NCBI GenBank assembly: GCA_002403375.1
Contig: DHHQ01000013.1
Location: forward strand, 41,161-105,160
Length of the DNA stretch: 64,000 nucleotides
Direction: 5' to 3'
DNA from: Thiobacillus denitrificans
GTDB lineage: Bacteria > Pseudomonadota > Gammaproteobacteria > Burkholderiales > Thiobacillaceae
Numbering within the stretch: the stretch's first letter is position 1; every line of letters begins with the position of its first letter. A program made the translations under genes and the position numbers. Below, one piece after another: positions 26,647 through 36,819 of this stretch. Below the pieces are notes generated by a model. It was not told the origin of the DNA and did no database searches. It was given only the letters and a program-made list of their open reading frames with translations.

Positions 26647-27518
26647 GCATTCTGGTCAACAAGGACACCCGCGTCATCTGCCAGGGCTTCACCGGCAAGC
26701 AGGGCACGTTCCACTCCGAACAGGCGATCGCCTACGGCACCCGCATGGTCGGCGGCGTGACGCCGGGCAAGGGCGGGCAATTGCATCTGAACCTGCCCGT
26801 GTTCAACACCGTGCGCGACGCGGTGCGGCAGACCGGCGCCAGCGCGACCATGATCTACGTGCCGGCCGCGTTCGCCGCCGACTCGATCCTCGAGGCGGCC
26901 GACGCCGGTATCGAGGTCATCGTCTGCATCACCGAGGGCATCCCGGTGCTCGACATGCTCAACGTCAAGGCGGCGTTGCGCGCCAACGGCGCGAAGCTGA
27001 TCGGCCCCAACTGCCCCGGCGTGATCACCTCGGGCGAATGCAAGATCGGCATCATGCCCGGCGTCATTCATCAGAAGGGCAAGATCGGCATCGTCTCGCG
27101 CTCCGGCACGCTGACCTACGAGGCGGTGCACCAGACCACGCAACTCGGGCTCGGCCAGTCGACCTGCGTCGGCATCGGCGGCGACCCGATCAAGGGCCTC
27201 GACTTCATCGACTGCCTCGAGATGTTCGAGGCCGACCCGCAGACCGAGGCGGTGATCCTGGTCGGCGAGATCGGCGGCAGCCGCGAGGAAGAGGCTGCCG
27301 AGTACATCCACTCCAGCATGAAGAAGCCGGTCGCCGCCTACATCGCCGGCCGCACCGCGCCGAAGGGCAAGCGCATGGGCCACGCCGGCGCGATCATCGC
27401 GGGCGGTGCCGGCACCGCCGACGCCAAGATCCGCGCGCTCGAGGCGGCCGGCGTCGTCGTCGCGCAGAGCCCGGCGGGCCTCGGCGAGGCGGTGCAGCTC
27501 GCGCTGGGCGCCCGCTAG
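26643..27518 (+). CDS. sucD: Succinyl-CoA synthetase, alpha subunit
   Basis: Partner of sucC; binds CoA and carries the phosphohistidine intermediate. The 291 aa protein starts MSILVNKDTRVICQGFTGKQG and has the CoA-binding Rossmann domain, IGPNCPGVITSGECKIGIMP, and the phosphorylated histidine in KRMGHAGAIIAGG. The ATGA overlap with sucC indicates coupled 1:1 translation. nadE begins 9 nt downstream. Confidence 0.98.
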
Positions 27519-27527
27519 GCGCGCGCG

Positions 27528-29141
27528 ATGAAGCTCGCCGTCGCCCAGCTCAACCTCACCGTCGGCGACATCGCCGGCAACGCGGCGCGGCTGCTGGCTG
27601 CCGCCAACGAGGCGCACGCCGCCGGCGCCGACCTGCTGCTCACCCCCGAGATGTCGATCTGCAGCTACCCCGCCGAGGACCTGGTGCTGCGGCAGGACTT
27701 CACGGCCGCGTGCGCGGCGGCGGTCGAGCAACTGGCGAAGGATGCGCCGCCGGCGCTCGCGCTCGTCGTCGGCTACCCCGAACGGAGCGAAGACGGCCTC
27801 TACAACGCCGCGGCGCTGCTGCGCGGCGGCCGCGTCGAAGCCGTCTACCGCAAGCATCATCTGCCCAACCATTCGGTGTTCGACGAGCGGCGCGTGTTCG
27901 ACCGCGGCGGCGAGCCCTGCGTGTTCGGCTGCGGCGGCGTGCGATTCGCGATCAACATCTGCGGCGACATCTGGGAGCCGGGGCCGGCGTCGCGCGCGCG
28001 GGACGCCGGCGCGGAATGGCTGCTGGTGCCGAACGCCTCGCCCTACCACCTCAACAAGGAGCACGAGCGGGCCGCTGTGGCGGGCGCGCGGCTGGCCGAG
28101 GCCGGCCTGCCCCTCGTCTACGCCAACCTGGTAGGAGGGCAGGACGAGTTGGTGTTCGACGGCGCGTCGTTCGCGCTCGACGCCCGGGGCGAGGTCGCGG
28201 CGCAGTGCCCGGCCTGGCAGGAAGGGCTCTTTTATCTCGAGATCGACGGCGGAGGCTGCAGCGGGCCGCAAGAGAGGCTCCCGGACGAGGACGCCGCGGT
28301 CTACGACGCGCTGGTGCTCGCGGTGCGCGACTACGTCGGCAAGAACGGCTTCAGGGGCGTCCACCTCGGCCTGTCGGGCGGCATCGACTCGGCGCTGACG
28401 CTGGCGATCGCCGCCGACGCGATCGGCGCGGACAAGGTGCACGCGGTGATGATGCCGTCGGACTATACGGCGTCGATCAGCGTCGAGGATTCGCGCGACA
28501 TGGCCGGGCGGCTCGGCGTGCACTATTCGGAGATCGCGATCCGGCCGATCTACGACGCCTTCATGGGGCAGCTCGCGGGCGAGTTCGCCGGCCTCGCCGC
28601 CGACACCACCGAGGAGAACCTGCAGGCACGCGCGCGCGGCACGCTGCTGATGGCACTCTCCAACAAGTTCGGCACGCTGGTCTTGACCACCGGCAACAAG
28701 AGCGAGATGGGCACCGGCTACGCGACGCTCTACGGCGACATGGCGGGGGGCTTCGCGGTGCTGAAGGATGTCGCGAAGACCCGCGTCTACCGGCTGGCCG
28801 ACTACCGCAACCGCCGCTCCGCGGTGATCCCGCAGCGCATCATCGACCGGCCGCCGTCGGCGGAGCTGCGTCCCGACCAGACCGACCAGGACAGCCTGCC
28901 GCCTTACGCGGTGCTCGACGCCATCCTCGCCGCCTATGTCGAGCGCGACCTGCCGGCGCGCGAGATCGTCGCGCAGGGCTTCGACGCCGCGACGGTGAAA
29001 CGCGTGATCCGCATGGTCGACCTCGCCGAATACAAGCGTCGCCAGGCACCGCCCGGCCCGCGCATCACGCCGCGCAACTTCGGCAAGGACCGACGCTACC
29101 CGATCACCTCGAAATATCGCCCCGAAGGAGAATTGTCATGA
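27528..29141 (+). CDS. nadE: Glutamine-dependent NAD+ synthetase
   Basis: Last step of NAD synthesis: amidates deamido-NAD using glutamine and ATP. The 537 aa protein has an N-terminal nitrilase-type glutaminase (about 1-255) with Glu41 (LTPEMSICSYP), a lysine in YRKHHLPNHSVFD and a cysteine near 145 (INICGDIWEP). The synthetase domain follows, with ATP-pyrophosphatase loop LGLSGGIDSALT and NKSEMGTGYATLYGD. It overlaps glnB by 4 bp, a common nitrogen-linked pairing in betaproteobacteria. Confidence 0.97.
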   Translation: MKLAVAQLNLTVGDIAGNAARLLAAANEAHAAGADLLLTPEMSICSYPAEDLVLRQDFTAACAAAVEQLAKDAPPALALVVGYPERSEDGLYNAAALLRGGRVEAVYRKHHLPNHSVFDERRVFDRGGEPCVFGCGGVRFAINICGDIWEPGPASRARDAGAEWLLVPNASPYHLNKEHERAAVAGARLAEAGLPLVYANLVGGQDELVFDGASFALDARGEVAAQCPAWQEGLFYLEIDGGGCSGPQERLPDEDAAVYDALVLAVRDYVGKNGFRGVHLGLSGGIDSALTLAIAADAIGADKVHAVMMPSDYTASISVEDSRDMAGRLGVHYSEIAIRPIYDAFMGQLAGEFAGLAADTTEENLQARARGTLLMALSNKFGTLVLTTGNKSEMGTGYATLYGDMAGGFAVLKDVAKTRVYRLADYRNRRSAVIPQRIIDRPPSAELRPDQTDQDSLPPYAVLDAILAAYVERDLPAREIVAQGFDAATVKRVIRMVDLAEYKRRQAPPGPRITPRNFGKDRRYPITSKYRPEGELS

Positions 29142-29476
29142 AGAAAATCGAAGCCATCATCAAGCCGTTCAAGCTAGACGAGGTGCGCGAAGCGCTGTCG
29201 GAGATCGGCGTGACCGGGCTGACGGTCACCGAGGTCAAGGGCTTCGGCCGCCAGAAGGGCCACACCGAGCTCTACCGCGGCGCCGAATACGTGGTCGACT
29301 TCCTGCCCAAGGTGAAGGTGGAACTGGTGATCGCCGACAACCTGCTCGAGCGCGCAATGGAGGCGATCATCAACGCCGCGCGGACCGGCAAGATCGGCGA
29401 CGGCAAGATTTTCGTGACGGCGGTGGAGCAGGTGGTGCGGATCCGCACCGGCGAGTCGGGCGAAGCGGCGGTCTGA
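29138..29476 (+). CDS. glnB: Nitrogen regulatory protein P-II
   Basis: Small trimeric signal protein that senses 2-oxoglutarate and ATP/ADP and regulates glutamine synthetase adenylylation and NtrB. It is 112 aa, the normal PII length. The T-loop has Tyr51 in GHTELYRGAEY, the residue uridylylated by GlnD, whose gene begins this window. The Walker-like TGKIGDGKIFV motif is intact. The start overlaps nadE (ATGA), with AAGGAG just upstream. Confidence 0.98.
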   Translation: MKKIEAIIKPFKLDEVREALSEIGVTGLTVTEVKGFGRQKGHTELYRGAEYVVDFLPKVKVELVIADNLLERAMEAIINAARTGKIGDGKIFVTAVEQVVRIRTGESGEAAV

Positions 29477-29483
29477 GCCGCGC

Positions 29484-30329
29484 CTACCAGAACCGGTACC
29501 AGGCCTTTTCCGTGATGCTCACGCCCCGGGCGTACTTGCTGTCGGGGAAGTTGAGCTTCAGCACGCGTTCGGCGTCGTCGCGCAGGTCGGTGAGGCCCAG
29601 CTCCTCGTAGGCCACGACCATGATCGCCAGCGCCTCTTCCATCGCCGGCGCCTCGGGATAGGTCTTCAGCACTTCCTTGGCGCGGTTGGCGGCTGCGACC
29701 CAGGCGCGGCGCTTGAGATAGTACTTGGCGACGTGGACCTCGTTCGACGCCAGGGCGTTGACCAGGTATTTCATCCGTGCGGTCGCGTCTTCGGCGTACT
29801 TGCTGTCGGGGAAGCGGGTGACCAGCTCCTTGAACGCCAGGAAGGCGTCGCGTGCGGCCCTGGGGTCGCGCTCGCTCAGGTCCTGGTCGACCAGCTTGCC
29901 CAGGAAGCCGAGGTCGTCGTTAAAATTCGCCAGGCCCTTGAGGTAGTAGGCGTAGTCGACGTTGGGATGGTTCGGGTGCAGCTTGATGAAGCGGTCGCAC
30001 GCGGCGATCGCGGAAATCGGCTCGTTGTCCTTGTAGTAGGCGTAGGCGATCTCGAGCTGCGCCTGCTGCGCGTAGCGCCCGAAGGGGTAGCGCGCCTCCA
30101 GCGTCTCGAACAGCTTGACGGCGCGTTCGTAGTTGCCGCTGTTCAGATTATCCTTGGCTTCGCCGTAGAGCTTCTGTGCCGACCAGCCCGCGGTTTCATC
30201 GACGACCTCGGGCAACAGGCCGCAGCCGCCCAGGGTCAGCGTGGCGGCGAGCAGCACGCCGCCCACCAGCCGAGTGAGGCCGGGCGCCCGGTTGAATGCA
30301 GTGGAACCCGATGAACGTCGCTTAAGCAT
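29484..30329 (-). CDS. bamD: BamD, outer membrane protein assembly factor lipoprotein
   Basis: Essential lipoprotein partner of BamA. With the ATG at 30329 the protein is 281 aa, with a lipoprotein signal ending LTLGGC (lipidated Cys36). TPR-like helical repeats follow (LYGEAKDNLNSGNYERAVKLFE, then AYAYYKDNEPISAIAACDRFI, and so on). A GTG at 30341 would add four residues. The gene is divergent from rluD: the CATG at 30327-30330 can start both. It converges with glnB. Confidence 0.95.
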   Translation of the reverse strand: MLKRRSSGSTAFNRAPGLTRLVGGVLLAATLTLGGCGLLPEVVDETAGWSAQKLYGEAKDNLNSGNYERAVKLFETLEARYPFGRYAQQAQLEIAYAYYKDNEPISAIAACDRFIKLHPNHPNVDYAYYLKGLANFNDDLGFLGKLVDQDLSERDPRAARDAFLAFKELVTRFPDSKYAEDATARMKYLVNALASNEVHVAKYYLKRRAWVAAANRAKEVLKTYPEAPAMEEALAIMVVAYEELGLTDLRDDAERVLKLNFPDSKYARGVSITEKAWYRFW

Positions 30330-30348
30330 GGGAAAAGACACGGAAAAT

Positions 30349-31305
30349 ATGTCGACCGATTATAAGGGAAATACCCGGGACAGTATCCGCACGCTCGTGA
30401 TCCCCGCGGCGCAGGGCGGCCAGCGCCTCGACCAGGCGCTGGCCGCCCTGCTGCCCGAGTTCTCGCGCAACCGCATCCAGAACTGGATCCGCGCGCGCAA
30501 GGTCGTCGTCGACGACGCCTTCGCCGTCACCCGCATGAAGGTCAACGGCGGCGAGGCGGTGCGGGTCGAGGTCGAGCCCGATCCGGCCGAGACCCCCGAC
30601 GTGCCGCAGGACATCCCGCTCGACGTGGTGTTCGAGGACGACGCGCTGCTGGTCGTCAACAAGCCGGCGGGACTGGTGGTCCACCCCGGCAGCGGCAACC
30701 CGCATGGCACGCTGCTGAACGCGCTGCTGCACCGGGTGCCGCAGGTGGCCGAGCTGCCGCGTGCCGGCATCGTCCACCGGCTCGACAAGGACACCTCGGG
30801 CCTGCTCGTCGTCGCCAAGACGCTGCAGGCGCATACCGACCTGGTGCGCCAATTGCAGGCGCGCACCGTCAAGCGCGAATACCTCGCCCTGGTGTACGGC
30901 GAGATCGACCGGCCCGGCACGGTCAACGCGCCGCTCGCGCGCGACCCCTTCAACCGCACCAAGCGCACCGTCCACCACGCGGGCAAGGAGGCGGTCACGC
31001 ACTACGAGGTGGTCGAGCGCTTCCCCGGGCTGACCCTGGTGCGCTGCAAGCTGGAGACCGGGCGCACCCACCAGATCCGCGTGCACATGCAGCACATCGG
31101 TCGCCCGCTGGTCGGCGACGCGGTCTACGGTGCGAACCGCCGCAGCCACCAGAAGATCCCGTTCCATCGCCAGGCGCTGCACGCGGAGAGGCTGGGGCTG
31201 ATCCACCCGGTCACGCAGCAATACCTGCAGTGGGAGTGTCCGCTGCCGGCCGACTTCACCGCGCTGCTCGACGCCCTGCGCGACGGCGGCAGCTGGCAAG
31301 GCTGA
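30349..31305 (+). CDS. rluD: 23S rRNA pseudouridine(1911/1915/1917) synthase
   Basis: Modifies helix 69 of 23S rRNA. The 318 aa protein (from ATG 30349; ATG 30328 would give 325 aa) has an N-terminal S4 RNA-binding domain (RLDQALAALLPEFSRNRIQNW) and the catalytic motif HRLDKDTSGLLVVAKT with the essential Asp. KTGRTHQIRVH-type sequence (ETGRTHQIRVHMQHI) confirms the RluA/RluD family. bamD-rluD-pgeF is a conserved divergent arrangement. Confidence 0.95.
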   Translation: MSTDYKGNTRDSIRTLVIPAAQGGQRLDQALAALLPEFSRNRIQNWIRARKVVVDDAFAVTRMKVNGGEAVRVEVEPDPAETPDVPQDIPLDVVFEDDALLVVNKPAGLVVHPGSGNPHGTLLNALLHRVPQVAELPRAGIVHRLDKDTSGLLVVAKTLQAHTDLVRQLQARTVKREYLALVYGEIDRPGTVNAPLARDPFNRTKRTVHHAGKEAVTHYEVVERFPGLTLVRCKLETGRTHQIRVHMQHIGRPLVGDAVYGANRRSHQKIPFHRQALHAERLGLIHPVTQQYLQWECPLPADFTALLDALRDGGSWQG

Positions 31306-31309
31306 CCGC

Positions 31310-32026
31310 GTGATCGTTCCCGACTGGCCTGCGCCGCCCAACGTGAGGGGCCTGATGACCACCCGCGAGGGCGGCGTCAGCGACGCGCCGTGGGCGAGCC
31401 TCAACCTCGGCGACCACGTCGGCGACGATCCCGCGCACGTCGCGGCCAACCGCGCGCGGCTCCGGCAGATGTTGCCGGCCGAGCCGGGATGGCTCAGGCA
31501 GGTGCACAGCGACCGGGTGGTGGCGCTCGGGCGCGGCGACACGCCCGAGGCCGACGCCTCGTTCACCCGCGAGGCCGGCCGGGTGTGCGCGGTGCTGACC
31601 GCCGACTGCCTGCCGGTGCTGTTCTGCGACCGCGCCGGCAGCGTCGTCGCGGCCGCCCACGCCGGCTGGCGCGGGCTGGCCGACGGCGTGCTGGAGGCCA
31701 CGGTGGCGGCGATGCAGGTGCCGCCGGGAGAGATCCTCGCCTGGATGGGCGCCGCGATCGGCCCTGCAGCCTTCGAGGTCGGCGACGAGGTGCGCGAGGC
31801 CTTCGTCGCCCGGCACGCCGACGCCGCCGCGGCCTTCGTTCCGCAGCCCACGGCGGGCAAGTGGCGCGCCGACATCTACCGGCTCGCGCGCATCCGCCTC
31901 GAGTCGGTCGGGGTGCGGGCGGTCTACGGCGGCGGGCGCTGCACCTTCGGCGAGGCGGACCGCTTCTTCTCCTACCGCCGCGACGGCGTCACCGGGCGCA
32001 TGGCGTCGCTGGTCTGGCTGGCGTGA
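31310..32026 (+). CDS. pgeF: PgeF/YfiH-family peptidoglycan editing factor (laccase-domain)
   Basis: A 238 aa member of the DUF152/laccase-domain family. E. coli YfiH removes wrongly incorporated L-Ser from peptidoglycan precursors; other members have been given purine nucleoside or phenol oxidase activity. The metal-site motifs TADCLPVLFCD and AAHAGWRGLADGVLEA and the WMGAAIGPAAFEVG block are present. The start is GTG, 4 nt after rluD, which is its normal neighbour. Confidence 0.93.
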   Translation: MIVPDWPAPPNVRGLMTTREGGVSDAPWASLNLGDHVGDDPAHVAANRARLRQMLPAEPGWLRQVHSDRVVALGRGDTPEADASFTREAGRVCAVLTADCLPVLFCDRAGSVVAAAHAGWRGLADGVLEATVAAMQVPPGEILAWMGAAIGPAAFEVGDEVREAFVARHADAAAAFVPQPTAGKWRADIYRLARIRLESVGVRAVYGGGRCTFGEADRFFSYRRDGVTGRMASLVWLA

Positions 32027-32113
32027 TCGCCGCCGCAAGCCCCCGAGCGAGTGCCCGCGTGGTCCCAGGATGTAATAAGATGCGCGGCTTTTTCAGTCGC
32101 TGGGAACAGGAAC

Positions 32114-32518
32114 ATGAGCAACAACTACGACGATCTGCAGCAGAGCTATGGGCGCTGCCTGCGGGAAAAGAATTTCATCGAGCGTTTCTACGAGATCTTC
32201 CTGGTGAGCCATCCGGCCATCAAGCCGATGTTCGAGAAGACCGACTTTCAGACGCAGCGCATGGCCTTGCGCCATGGCATCAGCGCGGCGATCTCGTATG
32301 CATCCGGCAGTTCGCTGACCAAGCGCACGATGGACCAGATGGCTGCCGCCCATTCCCGTACCGGGCATGCGCCCGTGTCGCCTGACCTCTATCCCTACTG
32401 GGTGGACAGCCTGGTCCAGACAGTCAAAGAAATGGACCCCCAGGCAACCCCGCAATTGCTTTCGCGCTGGCGTCAGGGCATGTCGGTCGTGACCAAGGAT
32501 TTCAGCCGGCGGTACTAA
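32114..32518 (+). CDS. Single-domain globin-like protein
   Basis: A 134 aa protein made of globin-type helices only. RFYEIFLVSHPAIKPMFEKTD matches the B-C-D/E region of bacterial globins, and MAAAHSRTGHAPVSPDLYPYW matches the F-G region, where His80 (or His85) would be the proximal heme ligand. No reductase, GGDEF or methyl-accepting domain is attached. AGGA at 32108-32111 precedes the ATG. The likely role is O2 or NO binding; regulation is not evident. A TCCCAG/CTGGGA inverted repeat (32063-32068, 32100-32105) brackets the upstream region. Confidence 0.78.
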   Translation: MSNNYDDLQQSYGRCLREKNFIERFYEIFLVSHPAIKPMFEKTDFQTQRMALRHGISAAISYASGSSLTKRTMDQMAAAHSRTGHAPVSPDLYPYWVDSLVQTVKEMDPQATPQLLSRWRQGMSVVTKDFSRRY

Positions 32519-32618
32519 CCCCCTTGCCGTCAGGCCCCGCCTGAGCGCGGGCGCGTGCCGGCCCCTTCCCTCCGCAGCCCGGGCGCACGCCTCCATGTCT
32601 GCCAGCAGGGCGGGGGCC

Positions 32619-33101
32619 TCACGCCAGCCACTTGTGCAGGAACTGCGCGCGTCCCATCGCGGGGTCGAGCTGATACCCGGCGAAGCCGAGCCGCTCGTAC
32701 AACGTGCGTGCGGCCGCATTCCCCTCCAGCACCTCGAGCGTGAGCTTGCAGGCGCCACGCTCGCGGGCGATCGCCTCGACCTCGGCGAACATGCGCGCGG
32801 CGATGCCGCGGCCGCGGTGGCTGTCGCGCACCACCACGTCGTGCACGTTGACGAGCGGGCGGCAGGCGAAGGTGGAGAAGCCTTCGATCGCGTTGACGAG
32901 CCCGACCGGGGTTTCGCCGTCGAACGCGAGCACGCTGAAGACGAAAGGACGCGCGGCGAGTTCGCGGACCAGATTCTCCCGGGCGAAGTCGCCGAGCGGC
33001 GCGCCGCCGCCGGCCGGGTCGCGTGCGTAGTGGTCGAGCAGGGCGACCAGGGCGTCGGCGTGCGCGGCGTCGTCGTAGCGCGCGCGGACGACCGCGATCA
33101 T
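32619..33101 (-). CDS. GNAT-family N-acetyltransferase
   Basis: A 160 aa protein with the complete GNAT fold. The acetyl-CoA loop is VRDSHRGRGIAARMF and the C-terminal part contains LEVLEGNAAARTLYERLGF, as in RimI-like enzymes. The substrate cannot be told from sequence. The start ATG overlaps the nadC stop (ATGA), so the two form an operon. Confidence 0.88.
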   Translation of the reverse strand: MIAVVRARYDDAAHADALVALLDHYARDPAGGGAPLGDFARENLVRELAARPFVFSVLAFDGETPVGLVNAIEGFSTFACRPLVNVHDVVVRDSHRGRGIAARMFAEVEAIARERGACKLTLEVLEGNAAARTLYERLGFAGYQLDPAMGRAQFLHKWLA

Positions 33102-33943
33102 TGCGTGTCGATGCGCATCGACAGGTCGACCGCGCGGATGTGCTTGGTCAGCCCGCCGACCGAGATGCGGTCGACGCCGGTCTCGGCGACTGCGCGCACC
33201 GTCTCCAGGGTGATGTTGCCGGACGCCTCGAGCAGCGCGCGGCCGTGGGCGATCTGCACCGCGTGGCGCATCTCGGCCAGGCTGAAGTTGTCGAGCAGGA
33301 CCAGGTTCGCGCCGGCGGCGAGCGCCTCGGTCAGCTGCGCCAGCGTCTCGACCTCGATCTGCACGCTCACCTCGTCGCGTGCCAGCCTGAACGCCGCCTC
33401 GAGCACCGGGGCGATGCCGCCCGCCGCCGCGATGTGGTTCTCCTTGATCAGGATGCCGTCGAACAGGCCGGTGCGCTGGTTCTGCCCGCCGCCGACGCGC
33501 ACCGCGTATTTCTCGGCGATCCTGAGGCCGGGCAGGGTCTTGCGGGTGTCGAGGATCGCGGCGTGGGTGCCGCGCACGGCCTCGACGTAGGGGCGCGTGG
33601 CGGTGGCGACCGCCGACAGCGTCTGCAGGAAGTTGAGCGACGGCCGCTCGGCGGTCAGCAGCGCCCGGGCGTTGCCCGAGAGCTCGACCAGCACGCTGCC
33701 GGCCTCGACGGCGTCGCCCTCGGCGACCCGCCAGTCGATCTCGCAGTCGGGGTCGAGTGCCTGGTAGCAGGCGTCGAACCACGGCCGGCCGGCGATCACG
33801 GCAGGCTCGCGGGTGATCACGCGGGCGCGCGCGGTCTGCGTCGCGGGGATGAGCTGGGCGGTGAGGTCGCCGCTGCCGACGTCCTCGGCCAGTGCGCGGG
33901 CGACGTCGGTCCCGACGGCGGAAGCGATCAATAATTCAGACAT
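33098..33943 (-). CDS. nadC: Nicotinate-nucleotide pyrophosphorylase (quinolinate phosphoribosyltransferase)
   Basis: Converts quinolinate and PRPP to nicotinate mononucleotide in NAD synthesis. The 281 aa protein has LAEDVGSGDLTAQLIP at the N-terminus, the substrate-binding TRKTLPGLRIAEKYAVRVGG, ILIKENHIAAAGG, and VLLDNFSLAEMRHAV with EASGNITLETV. It is transcribed divergently from clpB. Confidence 0.97.
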   Translation of the reverse strand: MSELLIASAVGTDVARALAEDVGSGDLTAQLIPATQTARARVITREPAVIAGRPWFDACYQALDPDCEIDWRVAEGDAVEAGSVLVELSGNARALLTAERPSLNFLQTLSAVATATRPYVEAVRGTHAAILDTRKTLPGLRIAEKYAVRVGGGQNQRTGLFDGILIKENHIAAAGGIAPVLEAAFRLARDEVSVQIEVETLAQLTEALAAGANLVLLDNFSLAEMRHAVQIAHGRALLEASGNITLETVRAVAETGVDRISVGGLTKHIRAVDLSMRIDTQ

Positions 33944-33949
33944 GGCGGG

Positions 33950-33987
33950 TTGAAATCGGCCGGAATGCCTCTATTTGGGAGGCATTC
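33950..33987 (+). promoter_or_regulatory. Candidate heat-shock (sigma32) promoter and overlapping inverted repeat upstream of clpB
   Basis: TTGAAA at 33950-33955 is followed after 13 nt by CTCTATTT at 33969-33976, which matches six of eight bases of the sigma32 -10 CCCCATTT. Across this -10 lies a perfect 9-bp inverted repeat, GAATGCCTC (33963-33971) and GAGGCATTC (33979-33987), spaced by 7. It differs from CIRCE. It could be an operator or an RNA hairpin at the 5' end. Both readings are inferences. Confidence 0.45.
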
Positions 33988-34013
33988 AATATACCGCAAG
34001 CACGAGGTCACCC

Positions 34014-36605
<2,592 letters not shown>

Positions 36606-36627
36606 TCCAGGGAACGGCGAAACGGAG

Positions 36628-36659
36628 AGAGGGCGGGATTCCGCCCTCTTTTTCTTTTG
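36628..36659 (+). terminator. Rho-independent terminator of clpB
   Basis: AGAGGGCGG (36628-36636) pairs perfectly with CCGCCCTCT (36641-36649) around GATT. The hairpin is followed by a T-rich run, TTTTCTTTT. It ends 54 bp past the clpB stop. Confidence 0.9.
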
Positions 36660-36770
36660 GGGGCGCCAGAAATGCAGGCGTCGCTGTTTGCCGGAAGCGC
36701 CGCCGAGCGTCATGCCGGCCCGCCGCCCGCGCGGATCGTCTCCTGGAGCCTGACGGTGCGGTGCAAAGAA

Positions 36771-36793
36771 ACACCCCGCCGAAGCGGGGTGTT
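36771..36793 (-). terminator. Rho-independent terminator of the VWA lipoprotein gene
   Basis: On the minus strand ACACCCCGC and GCGGGGTGT form a perfect 9-bp stem closed by TTCG, giving the extra-stable C(UUCG)G tetraloop. It is followed by TTCTTTG. It lies about 27 bp downstream of the stop at 36820. The 110 bp between this and the clpB terminator holds no gene. Confidence 0.88.
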
Positions 36794-36819
36794 GCGAGCC
36801 GGGGCGCCAGGGTCACTCG

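Noticed and set aside
32530..32544. TCAGGC-CCC-GCCTGA hairpin after the globin gene as a terminator
   Set aside because: The stem is short, with a 3-nt loop and no T-run on either side.
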